Source: Utricularia gibba (taxonomy: Eukaryota > Streptophyta > Magnoliopsida > Lamiales > Lentibulariaceae). Taken from it: a stretch of 64,000 bases of DNA. Position 1 is the stretch's first letter, and each line of letters begins with the position of its first letter. A program made the position numbers and the translations under genes. The notes below the pieces were generated by a model. The model saw only the letters and a program-made list of their open reading frames with translations, had not been told where the DNA came from and searched no databases. Positions 14,101-25,405 of this stretch are shown one piece after another. Location of the stretch: NCBI GenBank assembly GCA_002189035.1, contig NEEC01000008.1, positions 2,232,001 to 2,296,000 of the forward strand, in the 5' to 3' direction.

Positions 14101-16821
14101 ATCGGTTTCCAGTACTAATGATTTTTTTTCATGCAATCACCATATTAAGTTGAAGATATGCCTGTCAATAACGTGATTCATATTCTAGGTTCACAAGATT
14201 TTTTCAATAATATCTGGCCGTAGTCTAGTACCAGATGCTGGTACCTTCAGGAGACTGGTGCACCTCTGTGTTAGGATGAAAGATGTAAGTGTTTCATCAG
14301 GAACGTGGTTTGTATGAAATGAGGTTCACTTCTTTTCCTATGTGCAGTTTGAAGGAGCATATCAAATGATCAAGGAAATGAAGGATATGAATTTGACCCC
14401 AACAGCTGTCGTGTTTAACAGTATACTGGGTGGTTATTTCCGTGAGGTGTTTTAATTTGTTGCCTCAGAATATTTCCTTCCACCATCTGCTGTCATTTAG
14501 TGAAGCTGCATTTAATTCCGAAAATTCTGAAGTCTGCATTCTTGTTTTTATATGACATGCATGATAGAGCATGTCCTGCAAGCGTTCAAATTAAACCATT
14601 TTCAAGTCTTAGAAGATGTTGGCGTTGAAATTTTACAGTTAATGGCTCGTAACTAGGAATTATGATATTGCATGTAATTATGAACAGAGTAATGACAGAT
14701 GCATCTTCTATAGGTCTATAGCATGATGATACTAAGTCACTTTGAGTTAATGAAAGTCATCATCATTCAACTGGTTACTCTTATGGATTTTCTTTGTTAT
14801 CATTCCATATTGTCTTGTAACTAGTAATCCATGCGGCCCTCATTTTTCCTTGCTCTCACCAAAATGCTTTGAAAATATACAGCATACTTTGATTACCTTG
14901 ATTGTATAGATTCCTTTCCTTGGTTTGCAGAAAAATAGAATAGGTGCAATGAGAGTTCTTAAAATAATGGAAGATGCTGGTGTTGAACCTGACTCGCTCA
15001 CTTATAGTTATCTTATCAGCAACAGCAGTAGCGAAAAGGATATAATTAAGGTTCTATTCTAACTGTTATTTTTTATTAGTAATTCATGTTGGCCGCAAGC
15101 CGTCTAAATAATCATGTCTTTCTTATTTCTGAACATGCGTGGTTGTTTTTTGGTTATTTAGCATGCTGCAGCTTTGTAAAATCTGGAAGCCTATTCTACA
15201 AAGAGCTCTGTTTCAGTATTTTTCTTTTAATTATGTATATATTGATTGTGGTATGGTGATGTTTTTCTTGCAGTTTTATGATCGTCTTATTAATGCAAAC
15301 GTCCAGCCAACCAAGCAGGTTTTTATGGCCTTGATAAATGCGTTTGCATCATGTGGGCAAATTGAAAAGGCTAAGGAAGTATGTTTACTTCTATCCTTTT
15401 GAATATCCACAGCACAGAAGTTCTTATCATGCTTGGTTGGCATTGAGACACATTTTAGGATTTGAGGCCACCCAAAGGCTGAGGAAGCACATCTTTCTTG
15501 TGCATGGCATTAACATTGTTCGTATCTGTAAACAGGTGATAACACATAATAGAATATTGGGCCAGGACTTGAATGACATAAAAAATGTGCTCGTACAAGC
15601 TCTTGCCTCTAACGGTCAGTTTTCCACCGCTCTTGAAATGTATGAAGCAATGAAGGATGCCAAATGCCATGTTGATTCTAAAACCATCAAGTGCCTCATC
15701 GTAAGTATCATGGCATTCCAAATCCCATGTTGATTCAACATTAGTTGTTGAAGAAAGCATGATAGCTTGACGTGTTGTATTTTGTTTGATTTCTGTCAGG
15801 AGCATCTTGAATCTGAAGATATGATTGACAAGTCAATTCAATTACTTGAGGATATGAATGATTCTCTACATTGGACTGTTGCCTTCTTCCACATCATGTC
15901 ATGTTGCTTTCAATTCGAAAACTTGAGGTCGGTAACATATTGATCATAATAATTTATGTTAGTGACAATTTTGAATAGTACATTTTTTCAGACGTGCTGC
16001 TGAGTTGCTCAGTCGGTTGAAAGATAAATTCAATGATAACGAAGATGCTTTATCCATAATGTTTGATGAGGTACGTCCATGCTTATAACCTTTCAACTGA
16101 ATGTTTTGGAAATAATGTTGCCCGTGTTTCAGCTATTTGTTATTCACGAATATCTTGCTGATGCCCAACATGACAAGGGGATGTTGAAAAAATAAAGTAT
16201 ATGAAATGAAAATAGTTGTCCCCCTCTAAATTCTTAATCTTCAAAAGCATTTGAGTTTTATATTCCATTCAATGTTATGTTTTCTGCACTTTATTGAAGC
16301 GTTCAAAACATCATGTTTTTGGCTTTTGTGTGGAACAGGTTTTTTGCATATTCGCAGAGAAAGAGCCAATACACATGCGTTTTGGCCTCAGCTTGCTTAA
16401 AATTGCCAAGGAAGAAGTTGGTATTGAACCCACTAGAAAAAGTCTAGATTTTCTGCTTTGTGGCTGCGTTAGTGCAAAGGATTCAGCATCTGCATTTTTT
16501 ATTTGGAAAGAGTATGAGGCAGCAGGGTTTCCTCACAATGTTTTGAGTTATATGAGGTAACCTTTACTTGTTCTTGTTTGTACTTTATGTGTGTTTCACA
16601 GTCTAACTTATTTTAGTGAAGCAATGCAAGAAGCGTTGGCGGCAACAAATTCTGATCTTTGGTAACCTATGGATGTCTTTTGCAGAATGTACCAAGCTCT
16701 ATGCGCGTCTGGAGATGTTGGATCTGCTATTAAGATATATAACCACATACCAAAAGGTGATCCTGATGTTCGCTGCTTCCTCAAAGCATGCAGAGATATC
16801 TATCCAGTTCCAATGAAGTAA
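11171..16821 (+). CDS. Intron-rich P-class pentatricopeptide repeat protein, probably mitochondrial
   Basis: Sequence-specific organellar RNA-binding protein, resembling the At4g04790 type. Sixteen exons: 11171-11516, 11592-11639, 11732-12343, 12725-12904, 13195-13259, 13600-13707, 13878-13991, 14189-14284, 14348-14446, 14931-15050, 15274-15378, 15536-15700, 15800-15927, 15992-16070, 16339-16556, 16686-16821. Total 2619 nt, 872 aa with every junction in frame. The N-terminus (MPIAAAAKVMRSAARAAVRS) is Arg/Ala-rich as for a mitochondrial presequence. A lysine-rich region precedes the repeats. PPR-like helical units include AYQMIKEMKDMNLTPTAVVF, AMRVLKIMEDAGVEPDSLTY and ALEMYEAMKDAKCHVDSKTI. No E, DYW or SMR domain is seen. 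The ATG at 11018 in the same frame is less likely because the presequence follows 11171. Donor 12904 could instead be 12901. Confidence 0.88.
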
Positions 16822-18013
16822 AGGGAAGAAGCAAGTGTTGGTTGCAGCGCTGACATCCGAGTCTATCAGGCAAGAAAAAGCCAATACCCCATCCTGCAGA
16901 ACTCTCACATTGAAAATCTTCTGGTTGGCAATCTATTTCCATCAGCATGAAGTCCTACTTCCCCTTTGCCTCTGCGTGCCTGAGGTCCCCATCCCTTTCA
17001 GTTCGGGCTTCTCCAGGTGAGCTTGCATTCTCCTTTTGATGGCCCCTTTCACTCTCTGCAAAATCCTTTCTGATTTTCTTCTCATGTGTGTAACAGAGCA
17101 TGATTTTATTCTCACAGAAATGTTTCTATGCCTTTCAGTGAAAGCTCTGAATGCCGATCAGATGTTTGGTATGGGGTAGACCGGTTGATGTTTGTAGAAT
17201 GATGGAAAAGGTGAAAGGAGCAAGTGAAGAGTTTTAAGGTCGCTTTCAGAGTAAACATGTGCATCACACAATTGTGGCGGAGGATGGGGGGCCAATTGTT
17301 CCTTGCCGTATGTCTCTGCTCATCTTTTTCCGGGGTAAGAATTCTGTCCAAACTTCCGGTGGGAAAGAATTGGAATCAGGGTAACGCAGGCAAGGAAAGT
17401 TGTGTCATTTGAAAGACAAAAGCCCCTAAAGAACTACCTATCCTATGACGTAATGGTCATATGGTCCACTTCTTTTGCTGCTGTTGATATTTCAGTCTGT
17501 ATGAATAGTCCCTTCACATTCTGCTGTGATTCGTTCCTGGACATTTGCTCCCTTACAGTAGATCGAATTCAACAAACTCCCTGTTATACTGGCACTCCGG
17601 TTGCTCTTGATTCCATCATAAGTGATAGCTTTGTAATGGGTGGAAATCCAGATCATAGCGTTGGGCATCTTCTTCCTTCCACTGTCCACTGTCCCATCTA
17701 AACTTGCCAATGATCCATATCTGTGCAGGACCCCTACAATGCCGAGCATCACATTCCCTGAGCTTTCCCTGCTATCTGATTCAGTCGTCGTGCAGGTATT
17801 CATTCCGTTCATATTGAAAGGTGTTCGCAGATGCTGTATTCTGTGGAGAGAAGATCAAGAACTCTGTGCCTTGAATTGCTGTTAAGCCATAATAGAGTCA
17901 TCAAACTTGGACAGAACACAGGTTTGCAGTACACACATTGGGAAGAAACAACCATGATGCAGCAACAGTAAGGCACACATTGCATAATACAGTAACTGGA
18001 TTCATCAGCCGAC
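16822..18013. other. Convergent intergenic region between PPR and bHLH genes
   Basis: It contains the 3' UTRs of the PPR gene (plus) and of the bHLH gene (minus). Open frames of 60-106 codons exist on both strands but overlap one another and show no recognisable motif. None is annotated. Confidence 0.4.
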
Positions 18014-19411
18014 TTAGGCAACCGGTGGGCGAAGAACGTGATCTTGAGAAGTGTCTACGGCTGTGCGTGCCATGAACTGCCACATTGCACCACTGCTGTA
18101 ACTGATAACAGGCATCAGTTTGTTGCAAGCAGCCTGACTTGCAGTGGCATATGCAGCTGGAATGGGAGGAGGTTCTGGCACCAAGTAGGGTTCTGGTACG
18201 CGCATTGATTTTAGCCGCTGCACAAGCTTCTCCTTTTCAGCTATGGACTTATGCTTCTTGTCTCGAAGTTCAGTCTTTTCTTTCTGCAATCATATGCATT
18301 TGTAACAGAGGATCCAGACAATGTAGAACAAATCTGTCACAAGTTTAGAGTACCTTCAGCTCCTTGATCTTCTCCTGTAGATTCGAATTTGAATTTCTAA
18401 GCTTATGAGCTTCGCCCTTTAGTTGGCCTATAATGCGAACCGCATCAACCAAAATAGCAGATTTATCCGCCTTGAGGGGCTGACCAGGTTCCAGAAGCGC
18501 AGCTAAATCCATAAATCTGGTCCACAGAAAGCACCATGCAACTGAGAAAGACATGAACAAAGAGTACTAAACAGCAATGAAATCCTTGCCTGTCATTCAG
18601 TCTGTCTCTTCGTTGTTTCTCCCTGCAAGCTTTGGAGCTTGAAGGAGTACATGCATCGGCTCTAGTTCTGTAAAAAGAAGAAACCAAAAGACCAAAACAT
18701 CATTGAAATCATCTTATAAAGTTCAGAAAAAGCACTTTGTATCACTATCAAGCTTTCTTCCTTACCTCTTCTTTGATTCAGTTTCAATCGTCCTATCCTT
18801 CCTTCCAAATGATCCATTGTATCAGTAGGGAAAAAGAAAACTAAATTAGAACAGAGACACCACACCTGCTGCTTACAAGAACCCAAGAGCAAAAGATACC
18901 AATTTTAAAACGACTTATCAAATGGGAAAACATACTGCAGTTCACCAATCATTCTTAAGCTCCCGAGGAACGAGCACACTAAGAAAAGGCGCTGTAGAGA
19001 GGCGTATGATCATGTCGCTACACAATTCAGTTATCATGGGGTACTTTAGTTGCGCAGGTTTTGGTTTTTTGAAAAAAGAGGTACATATACTCTCGAATTT
19101 CTTGATCTTTAAGCCAAAGCAAACGAACCCAGCTCAAAAAGGCCGAAAGAAACCGAAAAGCAGCATCAAAACGAATCACAAATTACTTCATGCGATATCG
19201 TGGTGAGAACCGCAACAAGGCTCACTCACAGAACTATCACCAGTGACAGTAAATGAGCGAAACAGAGTCGCATAGAGGGAGGGTACCCAACGTTTGATGA
19301 TCCGTTCAAGGCGCGCGGAGGCCACGAAAGCCCATTATTAGGAGCAGCGAAGTTGACCATGTTCTCAATCCCGCAATCGTAAAGCCAATTAGTGTTTTCC
19401 GGAGCAACCAT
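18014..19411 (-). CDS. ILR3: bHLH transcription factor, ILR3/bHLH115-like (group IVc)
   Basis: Nuclear basic helix-loop-helix regulator. In other plants this subgroup controls iron-deficiency responses. Five exons: 19287-19411, 18766-18801, 18590-18667, 18354-18516, 18014-18283; 672 nt, 223 aa. The start MVAPENTNWLYD is typical. The basic region and helix 1 are SSSKACREKQRRDRLND; helix 2 is FMDLAALLEPGQPLKADKSA, followed by a leucine-zipper-like coiled coil (NLQEKIKELKKEKTELRDKK). The family tail VDTSQDHVLRPPVA is intact. Intron 3 uses a GC donor (AG/GCAAGG at 18590/18589). The exon 2 acceptor is less certain: the frame allows TTGGAAG/G at 18802/18801, about 20 nt after a good TACTGAT branch-like sequence. 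Choice between ILR3 and bHLH115 is not resolved. Confidence 0.88.
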
Positions 19412-20163
19412 CTTGAATCACAAGCAGATAAAAGGCAAACAACCTTTTGTCGAAAAAATCTACCAAAAAAAAACGTGAAGACGAGCCAGAAAAAGGAGCA
19501 AGCTCCTCAAAAAGTGTATTCCACAATCGGGAAAAACAGATCCGAAAACTCGACTCCCGACCGAAAACCACGAAAGAAGAAACCTGGATTGGGGCTGCCA
19601 AAAAAACTTATCCGATCCGCACGGGTCAAAATAGGCCCCACAATTCAACGCAGGCGGGCCCCACTCCCCATCCTTCGTCAGCGGCCCAATTCCATGGGCC
19701 TCGTATTCCCAATTCGCTTTGGGCGGCCCAAATCCCCATACTCCAGTTACCCTCAAATTCGAAACACTTTTGAAATAAATTGAATCCATGTATAATTATG
19801 GAATGAAATTTTAATTCAAAAACAATTTTTTTAGATTAAACTGAATTTAAAACCCATACTAAAACTAGGCTTGAAATAATTTAAAATTTAGATTCAAGTG
19901 CTGTGAAGATCCAATTGTGGAGATGGATGTGTTGGTGGGCAAGAACAAGTGCGGGGGGTATGATAAATGATTGGAGGTTAGTGTCACAATGAATACAGCA
20001 GCAACTTCTATGAACAAAACCTGCAGAAAAAAGTGAACTTGAAGCCAACTCAAGCGACGAGAACCCAAGAGAAAGACAACAGAAGCGCCTAGGGGATCCA
20101 GAACTAACAGAGAGGGGAGCTTGGGACATTCGAGGAAGGAAAAGAGGAATTCCTTCCAGAGAT
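19412..20163. other. Intergenic: bHLH promoter and H2A 3' flank
   Basis: GGCCC/GGGCC motifs cluster at 19625-19735 (site II-like), upstream of the minus-strand bHLH gene. The H2A 3' UTR lies at about 19890-20163. No gene was found in between. Confidence 0.45.
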
Positions 20164-20754
20164 CTAGTCTTCATCTGCTGAAGGCTTAGAGGAACCTGTT
20201 TTCTTTGGAAGCAACAGGTTGTGGATGTTGGGCATCACCCCACCGTTGGCAATTGTGACATCGCCTAGAAGCTTGCTGAGTTCCTCGTCGTTCCTCACCG
20301 CCAATTGGATGTGTCTAGGGACGATTCTCGTCTTTTTGTTGTCTCTTGCGGCGTTTCCGGCCAATTCAAGGACCTGTGCAGGGCAAGGGGCATTCAAGAT
20401 GAAAAATGTTTCTCGAGGTAATTCAATGTACAGGAAAAAAAATAGAAAGAGGGAATCCATAGACTTCGGATGGGAACAAGGAAGAAAAAGGGGGAAACTC
20501 TCAAACCCTAGATTCGGAACAGTGATTAACCAGTGCCTAACTCTGCGCTAAAATTGAAAAATTACCTCAGCGGCGAGGTACTCGAGAACAGCTGCAAGAT
20601 AAACCGGCGCGCCGGCGCCGACTCTCTCGGCGTACTTTCCGGCCTTGAGAAAACGTGCAATACGACCGACCGGAAACTGGAGCCCCGCCTTGCTGCTCCG
20701 CGACTGGGCCTTCTTCGAGGCTCCGGAACCAAGAGACTTTCCACGGCCAGCCAT
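20164..20754 (-). CDS. HTA: Canonical histone H2A
   Basis: Core histone that dimerises with H2B in the nucleosome. Two exons: 20566-20754 and 20164-20373, 399 nt, 132 aa. Starts [15 protein letters not shown]; histone-fold blocks [54 protein letters not shown] and the acidic-patch region [19 protein letters not shown] are intact. The tail ends SSKPSADED: there is no SQ[ED]-hydrophobic motif, so it is not H2A.X, and no SPKK motif, so it is not H2A.W. The single intron follows AAE. A telo-box sits inside the intron (20503-20511). Confidence 0.97.
20503..20511 (+). promoter_or_regulatory. Telo-box in H2A intron
   Basis: AAACCCTAG. Telo-boxes are common near the start of plant histone and translation genes; activity here is inferred. 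Confidence 0.45.
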
Positions 20755-21368
20755 GAGCAAAACACCCAAAAATGTAGTAGCCTTCGAAGAGGAATTTCCT
20801 TCTCGAGGGATCACACAAGGAACGAAAACAACCCGAGACTGTGGGACGAGCGACCATCGAAAGGGTTCTATATATACAAGGAATTGTCGCACCCCCATAC
20901 CAATCAAACTAAACCACAAGGATCGTCATCCACGGCCGTTGATAACAAGAGAGATGAACGGTGCGATACGAATCTTCAGCGAACCACGGATTCACGCCCA
21001 ACTAGTAAATGACATCTATACCCCTAACTAGAAAGATACCGTACATACCGACTACCCGCGCAACCAACCTACACACCTCACGGCAAGGGCGAACGCCGGT
21101 GGCCCTGCGGAGCCGAGTTGTTTACCGGCGGCGCCGGCGACCTTCGCCTTCCGTATTCGGCGAACTAGTTCGGTGGCACATCAAAGTTAGGAAGAAATCC
21201 AGGCTGTCCGTTCATCGTTTCGACCCACCCAAATATAGCCTGTTCTTCCTGATCCAAGACCTGAGATCCTAAAACTTGGCATGATGACACCCATCTTCCC
21301 AAGATCCCATTTTCAAGGAAATAACCCTCAGCATATATACAAAAAGAAGAAGAACAACGATCAGAGAA
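20755..21368. other. Divergent promoter region, H2A and LEA-like gene
   Basis: H2A (minus) and the LEA-like gene (plus) are transcribed away from each other across about 610 nt. It contains the H2A TATA box (20878-20886) and a CCACGGCCGTTGAT motif near 20930. The LEA-like leader lies at about 21240-21368. Confidence 0.5.
20878..20886 (-). promoter_or_regulatory. TATA box of histone H2A
   Basis: TATATATAG on the minus strand, about 125 nt upstream of the H2A ATG. Confidence 0.7.
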
Positions 21369-21904
21369 ATGGCAGCCGCAAGAGCAACACCAAAAGCATT
21401 TCGCATTCGGGATGCCTGGATCTGCAGAGGATTCGTCTCCACCACAAGACCATCCACAAAAGTAAGCTCAAACCCCTCTGTGTCCTTCGAATTATCCTTA
21501 GACAAATGCATGGGTGTCAATATCCCCCTCTAGTATCAGAACCCATGTCTGTGATCAGGAGAGGATCGACAGGGAAGCATGCGAGAAGGTGATCGAAGCC
21601 GCGGAAGCAGTGAAGGGAGGAACGAAGGAAGTCGTCAACGAAGTGAAGCGGGTGGGCGATGCCGTCACGGAGCGGGTGGCCGATACCGCAGGAAATGTAA
21701 GCAAGCTCTGCATCATTGCTTCTGATCGCACTTCAAAAAGACTAATCTCTGGGTGATTAGATGGTGGTCGACGTTGCGAAGAAAGGGTTGGAGACGGCAG
21801 CGGAAAACGCAGAGGACAAAAGCAAGAGGGATTTTTTGGACACTGCAAAAGCTGTTGTCCAAGCCTATGAAGATCGTACGGATAAAAATAAAATAAATAA
21901 TTAG
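21369..21904 (+). CDS. Small LEA-like helical protein, probably mitochondrial
   Basis: Three exons: 21369-21461, 21559-21696, 21761-21904; 375 nt, 124 aa. The first 31 residues (MAAARATPKAFRIRDAWICR...) are Arg/Ala-rich without acids at the start, as in a mitochondrial presequence. The rest is Lys/Glu/Ala-rich with repeated amphipathic stretches (VIEAAEAVKGGTKEVVNEVK, MVVDVAKKGLETAAENAEDK), the composition of late-embryogenesis-abundant group proteins that protect membranes or enzymes during dehydration. It resembles the UNE15-type small LEA family, but I am not certain of that name. All introns are GT-AG and phase 0. Confidence 0.72.
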
Positions 21905-22158
21905 TTTATTCTTTTAAATATGATTGTCAAAGCCCCAGTTTAATTAATTTATTTGTATTTATAAATGAAAATGTATGTTTTGGATGTTTCGGGTATTTTA
22001 TTAATTAAATAATATAAAATTATTCTATAAATCAAACACATTTTGTTAATGTTTGAATAATAATATTTTTTGTTGCATTTTAAATATTTTGCTTCGTAAT
22101 GGGCTTCGGCGTCCTGGAGAATCTTGAATATCATCGGCCAGAGTTAGCCGGGGGGACG

Positions 22159-23526
22159 ATGGCGGCGGGATTGGCCGGCGGGAGAGCGCTGGTAGTATCG
22201 CAACCCGTGACATTCGTGACGGGAAACGCCAAGAAGCTGGAAGAAGTCGTCTCGATTCTAGGGAATTCGATTCCATTTCGCTCACTGAAACTCGACTGTA
22301 TGATGCTTACTCGTGATCCTAGTGTTTGTGAGTTATTTCATCCGGATTTCTCTGTTTGGTGTTCATTTTTTGGTTTTCTTGTCTGTTTACGACCAGTGCC
22401 TGAGTTACAAGGAGAGCCTGAGGAAATTTCGAGGGAGAAGGCTAAATTGGCTGCGAAAGAAGTAAAATTTAGAATCGACAAAAGTTATTTGGTGTTCATT
22501 TTTTGGTTCTTATCTGTATAAGTATCGCTGTCGTCTGAAATGAAGGTAAATGGACCTGTGCTGGTGGAGGACACTTGTCTATGCTTCAATGCTCTCAAGG
22601 GTCTCCCTGGTAGTGTTTATGCTCTACTCCTATACCTTTTCTATAGTTTTTTTGGTATTGTACGATGGTTAATTTGGGTCGGTTATCCTGCAGGTCCGTA
22701 CATGTAAGTTTGATGCTTGATCCCAGCGAGGTGAAATTAAGCACCTGAACGAAACAAAAATTTTTTTGAAAAAATTGTGAGAAGTTTTTTTGTTGTTGAT
22801 GCGAGTTTTCCCAATTATTGTTTGCGGCTATTTTCCTGGTAAATTTCTATAGTGAAAACTGAAAACTATCCCATTTCTCTTGCTTTGCGCAAATGGTTTA
22901 CATGTGCAGCAAATGGTTTCTGCAGAAGATTGGACATGAAGGTATTGCAGCTCTCTTTATGTTTCTTCCAAGTAGGATGGCATTATCTGTTGGCTACAAG
23001 ATCATGCCTTTCTAAACTGACCCTTGGTTTTTTGTCATAGGACTTAACAATTTATTGGTGCCGTATGAAGATAAGTCAGCCTATGCGCTTTGTGTATTCT
23101 CTCTTGCTCTTGGGCCAGATGTGGAGCCCGTTACATTTTCTGGGGAAACAATGGTATGCGCATGTACCGTGTGCATGCCTTTATGCTTCGCAAGAATCAC
23201 AGCATGTCATTATCCTTATATCAAATGTATCTCATATTTCAGGGTAAAATTGTTCCTGCTAGGGGACCGAATGATTTTGGATGGGATCCTGTATTTCAAC
23301 CTGATGGATTTGACTTGACGTATGCTCTTCTGTACATTTTGTGTTAACTCTCTATGAACAATATAAAACAGCTAAACATCCCACTGGCTAACTATGCTAT
23401 GCTTGTTGCAGGTATGCTCAAATGTCAAAAGAAGAGAAGAACAAGATTTCTCATCGTTACAGGGCTCTTGCTAAGGTGAAATCTTACTTAGCTGGTGCTG
23501 AATTCTCTTTTCAGACCCAACCTTGA
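22159..23526 (+). CDS. Inosine triphosphate pyrophosphatase (HAM1/ITPA family)
   Basis: House-cleaning enzyme that hydrolyses ITP, XTP and deoxy forms to the monophosphate. Eight exons: 22159-22297, 22397-22461, 22546-22609, 22694-22703, 22910-22941, 23041-23153, 23243-23319, 23412-23526; 615 nt, 204 aa (family about 190-210). Motifs: substrate loop [26 protein letters not shown], metal-binding [40 protein letters not shown] and the catalytic-end [13 protein letters not shown]. Exon 4 is only 10 nt (Gly-Pro-Tyr). An in-frame ATG at 22099 would add 20 residues, but 22159 fits the family start better. Confidence 0.94.
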
Positions 23527-25405
23527 AGATCAGATTCAGCTTGTTGGTTTCTAAATAAACGAGTAGAGATGTTGAAATGTGAATGGTGGAATTTTCTGGG
23601 ATGTTCCTTATTGCGATATATGTGTGCCATTTCAAGCCATTGATTTTCATGCATTTATGGTAATCAATAGAAACCACGAGCCTGCCTTTACATAAACTCA
23701 CCTGCTCAACTCTGTAGCGAGATACATCTAGAGAGCAAAGGCTGAGGCCTGTATAATGTTCTAGCGTTGAGCATGAACAAGCGGTACTGACATGTTTATG
23801 CTGTCTGCATTAGCCCTGTGTACTTTTTTTCACTCCCGATGAAAGATCTAAACATGGGTCGTGGGCTTGTCTCGTTGACACAAGTTGTCTCTTGCAAGAA
23901 ACGAGGTGAGATTCCCCAGGATATTACGATAGCGTGTTATCTACATACGTTAGCAACAACACTGTTAGACTTTTTTCCACTGACATGATTTGATTATATA
24001 ACTGATATTCTCCACACAGGCTATTGGTTGTCATCCAACTTCTCTTTCCTGTTTTTTTTTTTTTTTGTGAGGTATATAATTGAATTCTGAATACTTTCCC
24101 TTTTTCATCCACACCCTTCAGTTCCTTCCTATCTGATTCATCGTTATACTGTAAAGGCCTCTGTTAGGTAATAACTCCAACACCCTTTAAATTTACATCC
24201 ATGTGGCTTTTGACTTTGTTCATTTCCGTATTTATTCTCTCTTTAGACATCATCCATTTTCCTTTTTCTTACATTAGAAAAGGATTTGCATGATAATGAT
24301 CAGGTTGTTGAAGCAGACGTTAGCTTAGAGGTTGCTCGCGATTGACATGTGCTTTTATTTGTACCACCAGTCGTTATAAAAGACCATTCATGAGCCAACA
24401 TGACAAAGTTGGGTAGCAGTTCGACGTCAATCACGGAGTTGTGTCCGGGGAATGGTATTATTTCGAATCACATGGAGCACTAAAGACGAGAATAGCGACA
24501 GCAACATTTGGTGGTCGTTACCTAACATGACCATGAGCTATTATTTTTTTTTAGTTTTGTTGAAAACAGGAACTTGGTCCCAGAATCAAGTGTACACTTA
24601 CAGAAACAAATGAATGAGGTGTACGCGTCACATGGCTATGCTAGGCTGTGGTATGATTCATATTTCTGGTGCATGCGGAGAATTTCTGCAATCAGTGATT
24701 GGTCTCATTCCTTTCCTGTGCTAAGTTTTTGTCATATTTTATGTATGAGTACCTTCGCAAGCCTGTAGCTTTAATATAGCAAAAAAAGGTCATTGTCTGA
24801 TGACACCCGTGTGCTGTGATTTGATGGTTTTTGTGATCTCCATACGTGTACTCTTCTTGACATGGTTGGAAATGCATATTGTCCTTCTGATGGAAGCTGA
24901 GGGTTATCCTTCAGATTGAAAAATTCATTCCATGGCAGCATTTCTTTACAAAGAACTCAGTGATGCATCCCTTGTAATGGGAGTTGGATCACTTCTTCCG
25001 GTTATATGTATGACGATAGGATGAGGGAGTTTTCATTGGAATGGCAAATCGTAAAAGGAGAAGTGTCTCTCAGCTGGGTATAAATTTAGGCGGTAACAAT
25101 ACTTGGGGGTTTTATTCTGTGAGTACAGAATGTAAAGAAACATGGCATAAAACAGAATGAATTCACTCTTGTGAAGATCAATGGGAACGAACATTTTGTT
25201 GGAATCTGAATGAATGGTTGAAGAAACACAGCTGTTGAGAAGGGAATCTTGGACAACACTGCTGCATTTGCTACCCGAGACAGGAGATTTACAATTTCAG
25301 CTGAAGGAAGCCAGAGGTTGCATAGAGAGGGATTCTTAAGGAGCGTAATGTGTGTAATTCCTTGATGTAGGTAAAAGATAAACTACATGTATCGGGCCAA
25401 GATGG
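23527..25405. other. Intergenic, no gene recognised
   Basis: About 1.9 kb between the ITPase 3' end and the pectate lyase 3' end (convergent). It should hold both 3' UTRs (about 23527-23750 and 25100-25405). The middle has scattered stops in all frames, a T-run near 24050 and no motif, tRNA box or repeat that I can support. Confidence 0.4.

Noticed and set aside
17402-17885. Overlapping 80-100-codon frames between PPR and bHLH genes
   Set aside because: Frames on both strands overlap, no motif was recognised, and the position fits 3' UTR.
18760-18860. U12-type (AT-AC) intron before bHLH exon 2
   Set aside because: There is no ATATCC/GTATCC donor at exon 1 and no TTCCTTAAC-type branch site.
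24400-24450. Possible tRNA T-loop (TTCGA) near 24420
   Set aside because: No matching A box, acceptor stem or cloverleaf could be drawn around it.
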